From an uncultured Eubacteriales bacterium (GTDB lineage: Bacteria > Bacillota > Clostridia > Oscillospirales > Acutalibacteraceae): DNA of 64,000 nucleotides. The position numbers and the translations under genes are program-made. Shown here one piece after another: positions 18,335 to 26,726 of the stretch. How positions within the stretch are numbered: the first letter of the stretch is position 1; the number at the start of each line of letters is the position of its first letter. The stretch lies in NCBI GenBank assembly GCA_934728355.1, contig CAKVEA010000001.1:124001-188000 (forward strand). Reading direction: 5' to 3'. The notes under the pieces were generated by a model. It did not search any database. It worked only from the letters and a program-made list of their open reading frames with translations, and was not told the DNA's origin.

Positions 18335-19399
18335 TTGAAAATAATGAAAAGAAAAACTAAAGAAGTTTCGATAGGCAAAATTAAAATAGGTGGAGAAAAC
18401 CCTATAGCAGTGCAATCAATGCTTAGCATTCCCTCATATGAAATCGAAAAAAATATACTTCAAGCTATTGAACTTAAAAATGCCGGTTGCGATATATTAA
18501 GAGTAGCTGTCCCAGATAAAGAATCTATTAAATTAATAGATTCTTTAAAAAATAATGTTGATATTCCACTTGTTGCGGATATTCATTTTGATTACAAACT
18601 TGCTATAGACTCTATTTATGCAGGAGTTGACAAAATAAGAATTAATCCGGGAAACACAAGTAAAGAAAATATAAAAAAATTAACTAAAGTATGCAAAGAA
18701 AAAAATATTCCAATAAGAGTCGGTATTAATTCAGGATCTCTTGAAAAATATCTGGTTTCAAATCCAAACAGATCTGAGGCTATGTGTAAAAGTGCAATGG
18801 ACAGTATAAAAGTTCTTGAATCTTGTGACTTTAACAATATAGTGGTTTCACTCAAATCTTCAGATGTAAAAACATGCGTGGAAGCTTACAATTTAATGAG
18901 CCAAATGTGCAATTATCCACTTCATTTGGGAGTAACTGAAACAGGTACAAAATTTATGGGAACAATTAAATCTTCTATCGGTATAGGCTCTCTTCTCTTA
19001 AACGGCATCGGTGATACCTTACGTGTTTCCCTTACCGACAATCCATTAGAAGAAGTAAAATGCGGTATAGGAATACTTAAATCACTCAATTTATACGGTA
19101 AAGGAATAAATATCATTTCATGTCCTACTTGCGGAAGAACAAGAATCAACTTAATAGATATTGCAACTAAAGCAGAAAAAATGTTTGAAAAAAGTAAAGC
19201 AAATTTAAAAGTAGCAATTATGGGTTGTGCCGTTAACGGACCCGGAGAGGCAAAAGAAGCAGACATAGGAATCGCAGGAGCGGATGGTTTAGGTGTAATT
19301 TTTAAGAAAGGGAAAGTAATAAAAACTGTAAAAGAAAGTGATTTACTTCTGGAATTAAAAAAAGAAATCGATCTTATGGAAAAAAACAGCATTACTTAA
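18335..19399 (+). CDS. ispG: 4-hydroxy-3-methylbut-2-en-1-yl diphosphate synthase
   Basis: 354 residues. Iron-sulfur enzyme converting MEcPP to HMBPP in isoprenoid synthesis; needs a reductant such as ferredoxin. TIM-barrel half includes ADIHFDYKLAI and KIRINPGN; the C-terminal cluster domain carries CPTCGRTRINL and IMGCAVNGPGEAKEADIG with the [4Fe-4S] cysteines and glutamate. Start TTG 18335 lies 5 nt after AAAGGAG; the in-frame ATG at 18344 is too far for that site. 10 nt after rseP. Confidence 0.97.
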   Translation: MKIMKRKTKEVSIGKIKIGGENPIAVQSMLSIPSYEIEKNILQAIELKNAGCDILRVAVPDKESIKLIDSLKNNVDIPLVADIHFDYKLAIDSIYAGVDKIRINPGNTSKENIKKLTKVCKEKNIPIRVGINSGSLEKYLVSNPNRSEAMCKSAMDSIKVLESCDFNNIVVSLKSSDVKTCVEAYNLMSQMCNYPLHLGVTETGTKFMGTIKSSIGIGSLLLNGIGDTLRVSLTDNPLEEVKCGIGILKSLNLYGKGINIISCPTCGRTRINLIDIATKAEKMFEKSKANLKVAIMGCAVNGPGEAKEADIGIAGADGLGVIFKKGKVIKTVKESDLLLELKKEIDLMEKNSIT

Positions 19400-19415
19400 A
19401 AGGAAGAGTTTTAAA

Positions 19416-22400
19416 TTGAAAGCATTTAAAGATTTTTTTAAAAATTACATAGATAATAGTTTAGATACGTCCATCCTAAATTCAACTGTCCGATTTTTAA
19501 GGGTAGATAAAGTTCACTATGGACTTTCCATAGACATAACATCCGAAAAACCTATACATTCTGAAGAAATAAAAAAAGCCGAAAATCTATTGTGTGATTC
19601 TATTTTAAACTTAAAATCAGTAAAAATAAATTTAATAAATATTTCTAATGATATAACTGAAAATGAAGAATTAAAAAAAATAATATTGGAATGTTGCAAA
19701 GAATACCCTTCAATTACACGAATTTTGAAAAATGCATCTATAGAAATTTTAGATTCATTAGTTTCTATAACAATTTTTAAAGGCGGAAAAATGCTTTTAC
19801 TTCAAAAAGGAATCGACAAAAAAATTTCTGAAGTTCTTTCTAAAAAGCTATGCAAAGAAATTGAAATTAAATTCTATGAAAAAGACATACCCAAAGAAGT
19901 ATCGGAAATAAAAATCCCAATTAAAACAAAAGAACCTGAGATTACCATTGATGCTCCTACTATAGAAATTCGAAATAAAAATAATCTTTTCCCTAAAATA
20001 TCCAGAGAAAATGTAAAAGTACTTTATGGAAATAAAATTAGAAATGAAACCACACCTCTCATTGAAGTAGATGCTCAGACTGAATTCGCAGCAGTTTGGG
20101 GAGATGTGTTTTTTGTTGACGGGAGATCGACAAAAGACAACAAAAAAGTAATTTATTCCATATATATAACAGATTATACCAGTTCACTTATAATAAAAGT
20201 TATAGAGAGTAAAAATTTATCATCATATCTTGAAAAAATTAAAGTCGGTATGACAATTCTTGTAAGCGGAGATATTTCAGAAGACACCTTTGAAAAAGAA
20301 GTAGTAATGAGACCAAAAAATATAAATGTAATATCAAAATATGAAGTAAAAGATAATGCAGAAAAAAAGAGAGTAGAACTTCATCTTCACACAAACATGT
20401 CTTCAATGGATGGAATGAATAGCACATCAGATTTAATTGAAAGAGCTCACAAATGGGGTCATAAAGCAGTTGCAATAACGGATCACGGAGTTGCTCAAGC
20501 ATTTCCCGAAGCTATGAACTGTTCAAACAAAATAAATAAATCTTCAGAAAATAAAATTAAAATTTTATATGGTACCGAAGCATATTTTGTAAATGATATG
20601 CTTCCGATAGTGACAGGCAAAGATTCCAGAGACTTCAGCGATGAATTCATATGCTTCGATCTTGAGACAACAGGCCTTAATGCAAATCAAGACAAAATAA
20701 TAGAAATCGGCGCTGTAAAAGTTAAAAATTTTGAATTACTTGAAGAATTTTCAATATTTGTTGACCCGGAAATGCAAATTTCAGAAAAGACTACAGAATT
20801 AACAGGAATAACTCAAGAAATGCTTGTCGGTGCACCTAAAGAAAAAGAAGCACTTGAAAAGTTTATTAAGTTCTGTGGGAATTCCCCGGTATTAGTCGCT
20901 CATAATGCTAATTTTGATGTTTCTTTCGTGAAAGCGGTGTCTGCAAGATATAATATTCCTTTCAATTTTACATATATGGATTCCGTACCATTAAGCCGTG
21001 CTCTTATAGTAAGCATAAAGAATTATAAGTTAGATACAATAGCAAAATTTTTAAAAATTCCATCATTTAAACATCACAGAGCTTGTGACGACTCAAGAGC
21101 TCTGGCATATATTTTTGTAAAATTGCTGGAACTTGCAAGAGACACAAGAAGTATTTCAAATATATCACAAATAAACACAGCTCTTTCCAGCACTGACTCA
21201 AAAAAATTATTCACTTACCATATGATAATTTTAGTAAAAAATCAAATTGGTCTTAAAAACCTATACAAATTGATTTCGTTTGCACATCTTAAATATTTTT
21301 ATAAAAAACCTCGTATACCAAAAAGTGAACTTATAAAATACAGAGAAGGATTAATAATCGGAAGTGCCTGTGAAGCTGGAGAACTTTTCAAAGCTGTTGT
21401 CAGCGGAAGACCTTGGAACGATTTAGTAGAAATAGCAAAATTTTACGACTACCTTGAAATTCAGCCGATAGGTAACAACGATTTTATGATTCGTCAGGGT
21501 ATGGTTGACAATAAAGAAGCTCTTCAAGAATTCAATAAAACCATTATAAGATTAGGAAAAGATCTAAATATTCCGGTAGTTGCAACAGGGGATGTTCACT
21601 TTTTAGATCCTCAAGATTCAGAATACAGAAAAATTCTAATGGCAGGCCAAGGGTACGATGACGCAGACTATCAAGCACCGCTTTACCTTCGCACAACCGC
21701 TGAAATGCTCGAAGAATTTTCTTATTTGGATGAAAAAACTGCATATGAAGTAGTGGTTGAAAATACAAATAAAATTGCAGATGAAATAGAGTATATATCT
21801 CCTATACCTCCAGGAGTTTTTCCTCCATTTATACCGGGAGCTCAAGAAGAATTAATAAGCATAACCATGTCACGTGCCAAAGAAAAATATGGAGATCCAC
21901 TTCCAAAAATAGTTTCAGATAGACTAGACAAAGAACTAGGGTCAATAACAAAGCATGGATTTTCTGTACTTTATATGACAGCTCAAAAATTAGTCGCAGA
22001 TTCCGAAAAACACGGCTATTTAGTGGGATCCAGAGGCTCGGTAGGTTCTTCATTTGTTGCAACTATTTCAGGAATATCAGAAGTAAATCCTTTATTACCT
22101 CATTATCTTTGCCCAAAATGTAAAAACTCGGAATTTATAACTGACGGAAGTTATGGATCAGGTTTTGATTTACCTCCTAAAAAGTGTCCTAAATGCGGAG
22201 AGACATACTTGCAAGACGGTCATGATATACCTTTTGAAACGTTTCTAGGATTTGACGGAGATAAAACTCCTGATATAGATCTTAACTTTTCCGGTGAATA
22301 TCAATCTTTCGCACATCGATATACTGAAACACTTTTCGGTAAAGAAAACGTTTTTAAAGCAGGAACTATAGGAACAGTAGCCACAAAAACAGGTATAGGA

Positions 22401-23699
22401 TTTACTAAAAAATATGCTGAAGAAAGAGGTATTAATCTTAAAAAGTCAGAAACTTTAAGACTTGCTACCGGTTGTACAGGAGTTAAGAGAACTACAGGAC
22501 AGCATCCGGGAGGTATGGTAGTTGTTCCTAAAGGAAAAGAAATTTACGATTTTTGTCCTGTTCAAAGACCTGCAAATGACCAAAAGTCTGATAATATAAC
22601 CACTCATTTCGACTTTCATGCAATTCACGATACAATTTGTAAACTCGACGAACTCGGACATGATGTTCCGTCAATATATAAATATTTAGAAGATTACACC
22701 GGAATAAAAGTAACCGATGTTCCTATGAACGATAAAAAAGTAATGTCTCTTTTCACATCTACCGAAGCTTTGGGAATTAAACCAATTGAAATAGATTCTC
22801 ATACAGGAACTTTTTCTCTCCCTGAAGTCGGAACAAACTTTGTGCGTCAAATGCTCCTTGAATGTAAACCGAAAACCTTTTCTGATTTACTTCAAATTTC
22901 AGGTCTTTCACACGGGACAGATGTTTGGAACGGAAATGCACACGAACTTATTAAAAAAGGAATTTGTACAATTTCCGAGGTTATAGGTACACGTGATAAT
23001 ATTATGACTTATTTAATGCATAAAGGTCTTGACCCCAAAACAGCATTTAGCATAATGGAAATCGTTCGAAAAGGTAAAGCAACTAAACTTTTAACTCCAG
23101 AACATTTAAAATCCATGAGAGAACACAATGTCCCAGAATGGTATATTTCTTCATGTATGAAAATAAAATACATGTTTCCGAAAGCTCATGCTGCTGCATA
23201 CATGATATCCACTCTCAGACTCGGTTGGTATAAAGTCTATAAACCGATACAATACTATGCGGCTTACTTTACAGTTCGTGGCGAAGATTTCGATGGACTT
23301 GTAGTTATGAAAGGTAGAGATGCCTTAAAAAAGAAAATGGCAGAAATAATGAATAAAGGAAAAGAAGCTAGTGCAAAAGAACAAAATGCTTATTCAACAT
23401 TTCAAATTGTAAATGAAATGCTTGCAAGAGGAATAAAAGTTTTACCTGTTGATCTTTATAAATCAGACTCGCATAAATTTTTAGTTGAAGACGGAAAAAT
23501 AAGATTACCGTTTTCATCTCTTTCAGGAGTAGGTCAATCTGCAGCTCAATGTCTTGTAGATTCAAGAGCTGACGGAAAATATATTTCAATAGATGACATT
23601 CAAATAAAATCAAAAGTAACAAAAGCAGTTATAGAAACTCTTGAAGAAGCCGGCATACTTAAAGATCTACCAAGAAGTAATCAAATATCGTTTTTTTAA
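19416..23699 (+). CDS. polC: DNA polymerase III PolC-type alpha subunit
   Basis: 1427 residues, full length. Replicative polymerase of low-GC Gram-positives with built-in proofreading. Order of parts: N-terminal and OB region to about 300, PHP domain opening at HLHTNMSSMDG (about 323), inserted DEDD exonuclease with FICFDLETTGLN (about 410) and HNANFDVSFV, then the polymerase core with GSRGSVGSSFVA, zinc module CPKCKN ... CPKCGE (from about 898), and the catalytic DKTPDIDLNF segment. TTG start at 19416 with AAGGAAG upstream. Last gene of its operon, transcribed against the expected leftward replication fork. Confidence 0.98.
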   Translation: MKAFKDFFKNYIDNSLDTSILNSTVRFLRVDKVHYGLSIDITSEKPIHSEEIKKAENLLCDSILNLKSVKINLINISNDITENEELKKIILECCKEYPSITRILKNASIEILDSLVSITIFKGGKMLLLQKGIDKKISEVLSKKLCKEIEIKFYEKDIPKEVSEIKIPIKTKEPEITIDAPTIEIRNKNNLFPKISRENVKVLYGNKIRNETTPLIEVDAQTEFAAVWGDVFFVDGRSTKDNKKVIYSIYITDYTSSLIIKVIESKNLSSYLEKIKVGMTILVSGDISEDTFEKEVVMRPKNINVISKYEVKDNAEKKRVELHLHTNMSSMDGMNSTSDLIERAHKWGHKAVAITDHGVAQAFPEAMNCSNKINKSSENKIKILYGTEAYFVNDMLPIVTGKDSRDFSDEFICFDLETTGLNANQDKIIEIGAVKVKNFELLEEFSIFVDPEMQISEKTTELTGITQEMLVGAPKEKEALEKFIKFCGNSPVLVAHNANFDVSFVKAVSARYNIPFNFTYMDSVPLSRALIVSIKNYKLDTIAKFLKIPSFKHHRACDDSRALAYIFVKLLELARDTRSISNISQINTALSSTDSKKLFTYHMIILVKNQIGLKNLYKLISFAHLKYFYKKPRIPKSELIKYREGLIIGSACEAGELFKAVVSGRPWNDLVEIAKFYDYLEIQPIGNNDFMIRQGMVDNKEALQEFNKTIIRLGKDLNIPVVATGDVHFLDPQDSEYRKILMAGQGYDDADYQAPLYLRTTAEMLEEFSYLDEKTAYEVVVENTNKIADEIEYISPIPPGVFPPFIPGAQEELISITMSRAKEKYGDPLPKIVSDRLDKELGSITKHGFSVLYMTAQKLVADSEKHGYLVGSRGSVGSSFVATISGISEVNPLLPHYLCPKCKNSEFITDGSYGSGFDLPPKKCPKCGETYLQDGHDIPFETFLGFDGDKTPDIDLNFSGEYQSFAHRYTETLFGKENVFKAGTIGTVATKTGIGFTKKYAEERGINLKKSETLRLATGCTGVKRTTGQHPGGMVVVPKGKEIYDFCPVQRPANDQKSDNITTHFDFHAIHDTICKLDELGHDVPSIYKYLEDYTGIKVTDVPMNDKKVMSLFTSTEALGIKPIEIDSHTGTFSLPEVGTNFVRQMLLECKPKTFSDLLQISGLSHGTDVWNGNAHELIKKGICTISEVIGTRDNIMTYLMHKGLDPKTAFSIMEIVRKGKATKLLTPEHLKSMREHNVPEWYISSCMKIKYMFPKAHAAAYMISTLRLGWYKVYKPIQYYAAYFTVRGEDFDGLVVMKGRDALKKKMAEIMNKGKEASAKEQNAYSTFQIVNEMLARGIKVLPVDLYKSDSHKFLVEDGKIRLPFSSLSGVGQSAAQCLVDSRADGKYISIDDIQIKSKVTKAVIETLEEAGILKDLPRSNQISFF

Positions 23700-23753
23700 A
23701 TGGTTTAATTTAATAAAATTTATATATAATAAATATAGTTTGCATAAATATAA

Positions 23754-23782
23754 TTGACATTATTTTAAGTAATTTATATAAT
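23754..23782 (+). promoter_or_regulatory. Consensus sigma-A promoter of the GG-leader peptide gene
   Basis: TTGACA (23754-23759), exactly 17 nt, TATAAT (23777-23782): both hexamers match consensus. About 50 nt upstream of the peptide gene at 23835. Such a strong site predicts abundant transcript. Confidence 0.85.
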
Positions 23783-23834
23783 CTGCAAGTAGTTATAATT
23801 AAAATGCTTAAATACACAGGAGGGATAATTAAAT

Positions 23835-24155
23835 ATGATAAGTAAAAAAGAACTAGCTAATATTTTGAGAGATGAAGATTTTATGAGCAATATTCTTGAC
23901 ATGCAGACAGCCGAAGAAGTTAAAAAAGCTTTTAAAGAAGAAAAAGAAACCGATATTTCTACAGAAGACATTAAACTAATGGGAGATATTATAAATTTAA
24001 TAGTTGAAAAAAATACGTCAAATCTCTCTGAAAAAGATTTAGAAAGTATCTCCGGAGGAAATAAGATTTTAGTAGAAACAGAAAAAGAATTAGTTTTACC
24101 TGTTATTAATGCTAAAAAAGAACTTAGCAAAGTCGAATGGTGTACAAAAAAATAA
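23835..24155 (+). CDS. Nif11/NHLP-like double-glycine precursor peptide
   Basis: 106 residues. The N-terminal 75 residues look like a Nif11-type leader: MISKKELANILRDEDFMSNI, a helical DISTEDIKLMGDIINLIVEK, then LSEKDLESISGG with the cleavage-type GG at 74-75. The remaining 31-residue core has a single cysteine (C103) and no obvious ring-forming pattern. Such leaders are known substrates of C39-peptidase exporters, and an NHLM exporter lies at 1-4053, though about 20 kb away. No modifying enzyme is adjacent. ATG after GGAGGGATAATTAAAT. Consensus promoter upstream, hairpin terminator downstream. The leader class is recognised by eye and may be a relative rather than a true Nif11 member. Confidence 0.65.
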   Translation: MISKKELANILRDEDFMSNILDMQTAEEVKKAFKEEKETDISTEDIKLMGDIINLIVEKNTSNLSEKDLESISGGNKILVETEKELVLPVINAKKELSKVEWCTKK

Positions 24156-24173
24156 ATTTAATATTACAAAATT

Positions 24174-24205
24174 ACAGTGTAACCTCAAAAATGAGATTAC
24201 ACTGT
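24174..24205 (+). terminator. Terminator after the GG-leader peptide gene
   Basis: ACAGTGTAA / TTACACTGT arms extended by CTCA/TGAG across one mismatch, A-rich loop, then TTTCATTTTT on the plus strand. On the minus strand it also follows the M23 peptidase gene, so it may act in both directions. Confidence 0.8.
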
Positions 24206-24221
24206 TTTCATTTTTACTGTA

Positions 24222-25253
24222 TTAAAGAGAATCTAAATTTTGCTCAGAAAAATCAAATTCTCTGGTGTATTCCTTTGTTTCGGAATTTCTAATAACTGAA
24301 GATTTATTCTTTTCCAAAAGCTTTGTTATTGCATAAAGATTTATCCATATTTCATTATCACACTCTTTTTGCGATTCATCGAAAATAAGTTCAATTCCAA
24401 TATGAAGGTGGCTTTGTTCTATGTTATTAACATTTTCCTTTTTGCTGTAACCTGTTCTTCCGACATATCCAATAACGTCACCTGCTTTAACAATATCTCC
24501 TTCTTTCAAATCGGATTTAAATGGTTTGTTTTGCCTTAAATGAGCATAATAATAATATCTTTTATTATCAAAACTTCTAATTCCTATTCTCCATCCTCCA
24601 TATTGATTCCAACCCATAATTTCAACTTTACCGGATTCAACCGCAATTACAGGAGTACCTATAGCACACATCATGTCGTGTCCTAGATGAGGTCTGGCAT
24701 ATCCATAGGATCTTGAAGCCCCAAAATCATCAAAATGAGAAAATGGGAAAGTTTTCGCAATAGGAGAAAAAGCTTTTAAACCATATGCTTCTTCCCAAAC
24801 GGCTTCCTGACCGTTTTTAGATTTTTTTTGAATTTTATAATTACCTAAAAATTCTTTTAAAACAGCTTCATATGCTTGAAAATAGTAATTATAATTTTTC
24901 ATGTTTTTCGATATATCAACCATTTTTTCTCCGCTTTTAAGTTTTTTAATAACTTCATCCATATCATTTTCTTTATATTTTTTAAAGTCTCCTCCATACT
25001 TTGAACCCAAGTATGCTAAAACTTCAATCCAATTTACATGATTTTCTTCACCGTGAGATTTTATATCTTCACGCATAGATTTTTCAAGTGCTTCATATGA
25101 CGGATTAAATTCTACATATTTTATAAAATTTTTATTTTCATGAGCAAGTACAGAAAAATCATTTTTTTTCAAAAATAAGGCAGAAACAAAACCTACAATC
25201 AAAAAGAATAGCGTAAAAAAAATATGCCTTTTTTTCACATTAATTACAAACAA
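24222..25253 (-). CDS. Membrane-anchored M23 (LytM-type) peptidase
   Basis: About 343 residues from TTG 25253; an upstream GTG at 25265 overlaps the GAGGTG ribosome site. One N-terminal membrane helix (about 10-27) exports the rest. The middle (about 45-160) is helical and unassigned. The C-terminal M23 domain has zinc and catalytic motifs HLGHD (about 189-193), YYAHLRQ and SHLHIGIEL, and a GDVIGYVGRTGY loop. Members cut glycyl or stem-peptide bonds in peptidoglycan. It lies convergent to the GG-leader peptide and divergent from a second one, so it could act in peptide activity, immunity or wall turnover; that link is only positional. Confidence 0.85.
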   Translation of the reverse strand: MFVINVKKRHIFFTLFFLIVGFVSALFLKKNDFSVLAHENKNFIKYVEFNPSYEALEKSMREDIKSHGEENHVNWIEVLAYLGSKYGGDFKKYKENDMDEVIKKLKSGEKMVDISKNMKNYNYYFQAYEAVLKEFLGNYKIQKKSKNGQEAVWEEAYGLKAFSPIAKTFPFSHFDDFGASRSYGYARPHLGHDMMCAIGTPVIAVESGKVEIMGWNQYGGWRIGIRSFDNKRYYYYAHLRQNKPFKSDLKEGDIVKAGDVIGYVGRTGYSKKENVNNIEQSHLHIGIELIFDESQKECDNEIWINLYAITKLLEKNKSSVIRNSETKEYTREFDFSEQNLDSL

Positions 25254-25484
25254 ATCGGGTTTCACCTCGTAATATAAAATATATTTAATTAATTATATGA
25301 TTGTATATAAAATAAAAATACAAAATATAAACTGTAATTTCAAAAATAAAAATTATTTAATTATATACTTAAAAAAATACTTTTAAAAACAACTCTACAT
25401 GTGAGATAACACAAAAACAGATACAAATATTGACAATTATATATATATATAATAACTATAAAACAAAAATAAGGAGTGATTAAA

Positions 25485-25715
25485 ATGAAAGAAAAAAATT
25501 TTGAAAATGAAGCATTAAATGAAAAAGCTCTTAACAAGGTATCAGGAGGTGGAGAGTCTTATAAAAGAGAATTTATAAAAGTATTTTTTAAATCACCGAA
25601 ACTCATGACAAAATTAGTATTAAGTAGTTTATTTGGAAGTTACCACGGCAAAACATCAATTGATATAAACGACTGGAAAAAAGGGCCATCTGTAAATAAA
25701 GAAGATAAATCTTAG
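25485..25715 (+). CDS. Small double-glycine leader peptide, bacteriocin-like
   Basis: 76 residues from ATG 25485 (the in-frame GTG at 25476 lies inside AGGAGTG). The leader is short: MKEKNFENEALNEKALNKVS then GGG (21-23), in the style of class II bacteriocin leaders with an LxxxxLxxVSGG pattern. The core of about 53 residues has no cysteine and contains an amphipathic stretch (REFIKVFFKSPKLMTKLVLS) and an IDINDWKKGP tail. TTGACA occurs at 25430-25435 with an AT-repeat where the -10 should be. It is plausible as an unmodified bacteriocin or signalling peptide processed by the C39 exporter. Confidence 0.6.
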   Translation: MKEKNFENEALNEKALNKVSGGGESYKREFIKVFFKSPKLMTKLVLSSLFGSYHGKTSIDINDWKKGPSVNKEDKS

Positions 25716-25770
25716 TTTTGGAGAATTAAAAAATTTTTCCGTCTAAGACAAATATTTACCAATATAAATT

Positions 25771-25790
25771 CCATGCTGAAAATAGCATGG
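25771..25790 (+). terminator. Terminator after the 76-residue leader peptide gene
   Basis: CCATGCT / AGCATGG stem of 7 bp with a 6-nt loop, followed by AATTATTTTTCATT. It sits between convergent genes. Confidence 0.75.
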
Positions 25791-25803
25791 AATTATTTTT
25801 CAT

Positions 25804-25995
25804 TTATTCATCTACTTCAATAGCATCTACAGGACAAACATTTTTTGCTTCTAAAGCTTTATCTTTTAAATCTTCAGGAACTTCTTGCATAACCGGCTCT
25901 GATTTATCTTCATCATTGTATTTAAATACTTTAGGGCAAACATCAATACACATACCGCATCCAATGCAACTTTCTTGATCAACTTTTACTTTCAT
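25804..25995 (-). CDS. Single-cluster [4Fe-4S] ferredoxin
   Basis: 63 residues. Small soluble electron carrier. CIGCGMCIDVCP places C10, C13, C16 and C20, with C54 in NVCPVDAIEV; three of the first group plus C54 can hold one [4Fe-4S] cluster, as in Thermotoga- or Clostridium-type one-cluster ferredoxins. The acidic middle (YNDEDKSEPVMQEVPEDL) replaces the second cluster of 2[4Fe-4S] ferredoxins. ATG 25995 after GGAGGAG, with its own consensus promoter. It could feed IspG and other iron-sulfur enzymes; partners cannot be told from position. Confidence 0.95.
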   Translation of the reverse strand: MKVKVDQESCIGCGMCIDVCPKVFKYNDEDKSEPVMQEVPEDLKDKALEAKNVCPVDAIEVDE

Positions 25996-26032
25996 AAAAT
26001 AAACTCCTCCAATTCTTTAATTGATAATATAA

Positions 26033-26061
26033 ATTATATAATAAAAGTTTGTTATTATCAA
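26033..26061 (-). promoter_or_regulatory. Promoter of the ferredoxin gene
   Basis: Minus strand TTGATA (26056-26061), 17-nt spacer, TATAAT (26033-26038), about 40 nt upstream of the ferredoxin ATG. Confidence 0.78.
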
Positions 26062-26142
26062 CCCTGTAAATTAAAACACTAAATTTTATTATTTTTAAAA
26101 TGTAAAATATGAATAATAATCCAAAAATATACAACAATATAC

Positions 26143-26156
26143 TTATGAATTCATAA
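26143..26156. promoter_or_regulatory. Perfect 14-bp palindrome in the spoVT leader
   Basis: TTATGAATTCATAA, immediately upstream of the AAAAGGAGGT ribosome site of spoVT. Position would suit an autoregulatory operator; AbrB-fold proteins bind AT-rich sites. No experimental support in the sequence itself. Confidence 0.35.
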
Positions 26157-26171
26157 AAGGAGGTAATCATA

Positions 26172-26723
26172 TTGAGATCCACTGGCATTGTTAGAAGAAT
26201 TGATGACTTAGGTCGGATTGTAATTCCAAAAGAAATTAGAAGAACATTAAGAATTCGAGAAGGAGATCCGCTTGAAATTTATACAGATAATTCTGATGAT
26301 ATCATATTAAAAAAATATTCCATAATAAAAGAAATGTCACCATTTGCTTCAAGATATGCAGAAGTACTTTATCATTTCATAAAAACTCCTATCATTATTT
26401 CTGATTGCGATCACATAATTGCAGTTTCAGGAGCACCAAAAAGAGAGTTTATGGAAAGAAGAATAACAAGATATCTTGAAAACTTGATGAGTTTACGGGA
26501 ATCATTTTCTCAGGAAAAAAATTCTAAAGGAAAATTTATTCCAGTAGAAGGCATGAAAAATGAAGCAATATGTGCATACCCTATAATTTCGGGAGGAGAT
26601 GTAATAGGAAGTGTTTGTGCTTTAAAATCCGAAAATTCAGAAGTTTCAACTGATGAAATAAATCGAAAAATAGATTTAACAAAAATAACCTCAGAATTTT
26701 TAGGTAAGCATCTTGAAGATTAG
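26172..26723 (+). CDS. spoVT: Stage V sporulation protein T (AbrB-family regulator)
   Basis: 183 residues. The N-terminal AbrB-like swapped-hairpin DNA-binding domain reads STGIVRRIDDLGRIVIPKEI then RRTLRIREGDPLEIYTD, a near-perfect family signature; a GAF-like sensor domain (about 55-180) follows. In Bacillus SpoVT is a forespore regulator, and in Clostridia it is needed for sporulation. TTG start at 26172 after a perfect AAAGGAGGT. It suggests, but does not prove, that the organism can sporulate. It is convergent with gpmI. Confidence 0.94.
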   Translation: MRSTGIVRRIDDLGRIVIPKEIRRTLRIREGDPLEIYTDNSDDIILKKYSIIKEMSPFASRYAEVLYHFIKTPIIISDCDHIIAVSGAPKREFMERRITRYLENLMSLRESFSQEKNSKGKFIPVEGMKNEAICAYPIISGGDVIGSVCALKSENSEVSTDEINRKIDLTKITSEFLGKHLED

Positions 26724-26726
26724 TTT

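Noticed and set aside
18922..19392. Antisense open frame inside ispG
   Set aside because: Shadow of a clearly conserved gene.
25430..25458. Promoter for the 76-residue peptide gene
   Set aside because: TTGACA is present, but TATAAT lies only 12 nt away and the site at 17 nt is TAACTA; kept only as a remark in the gene entry.
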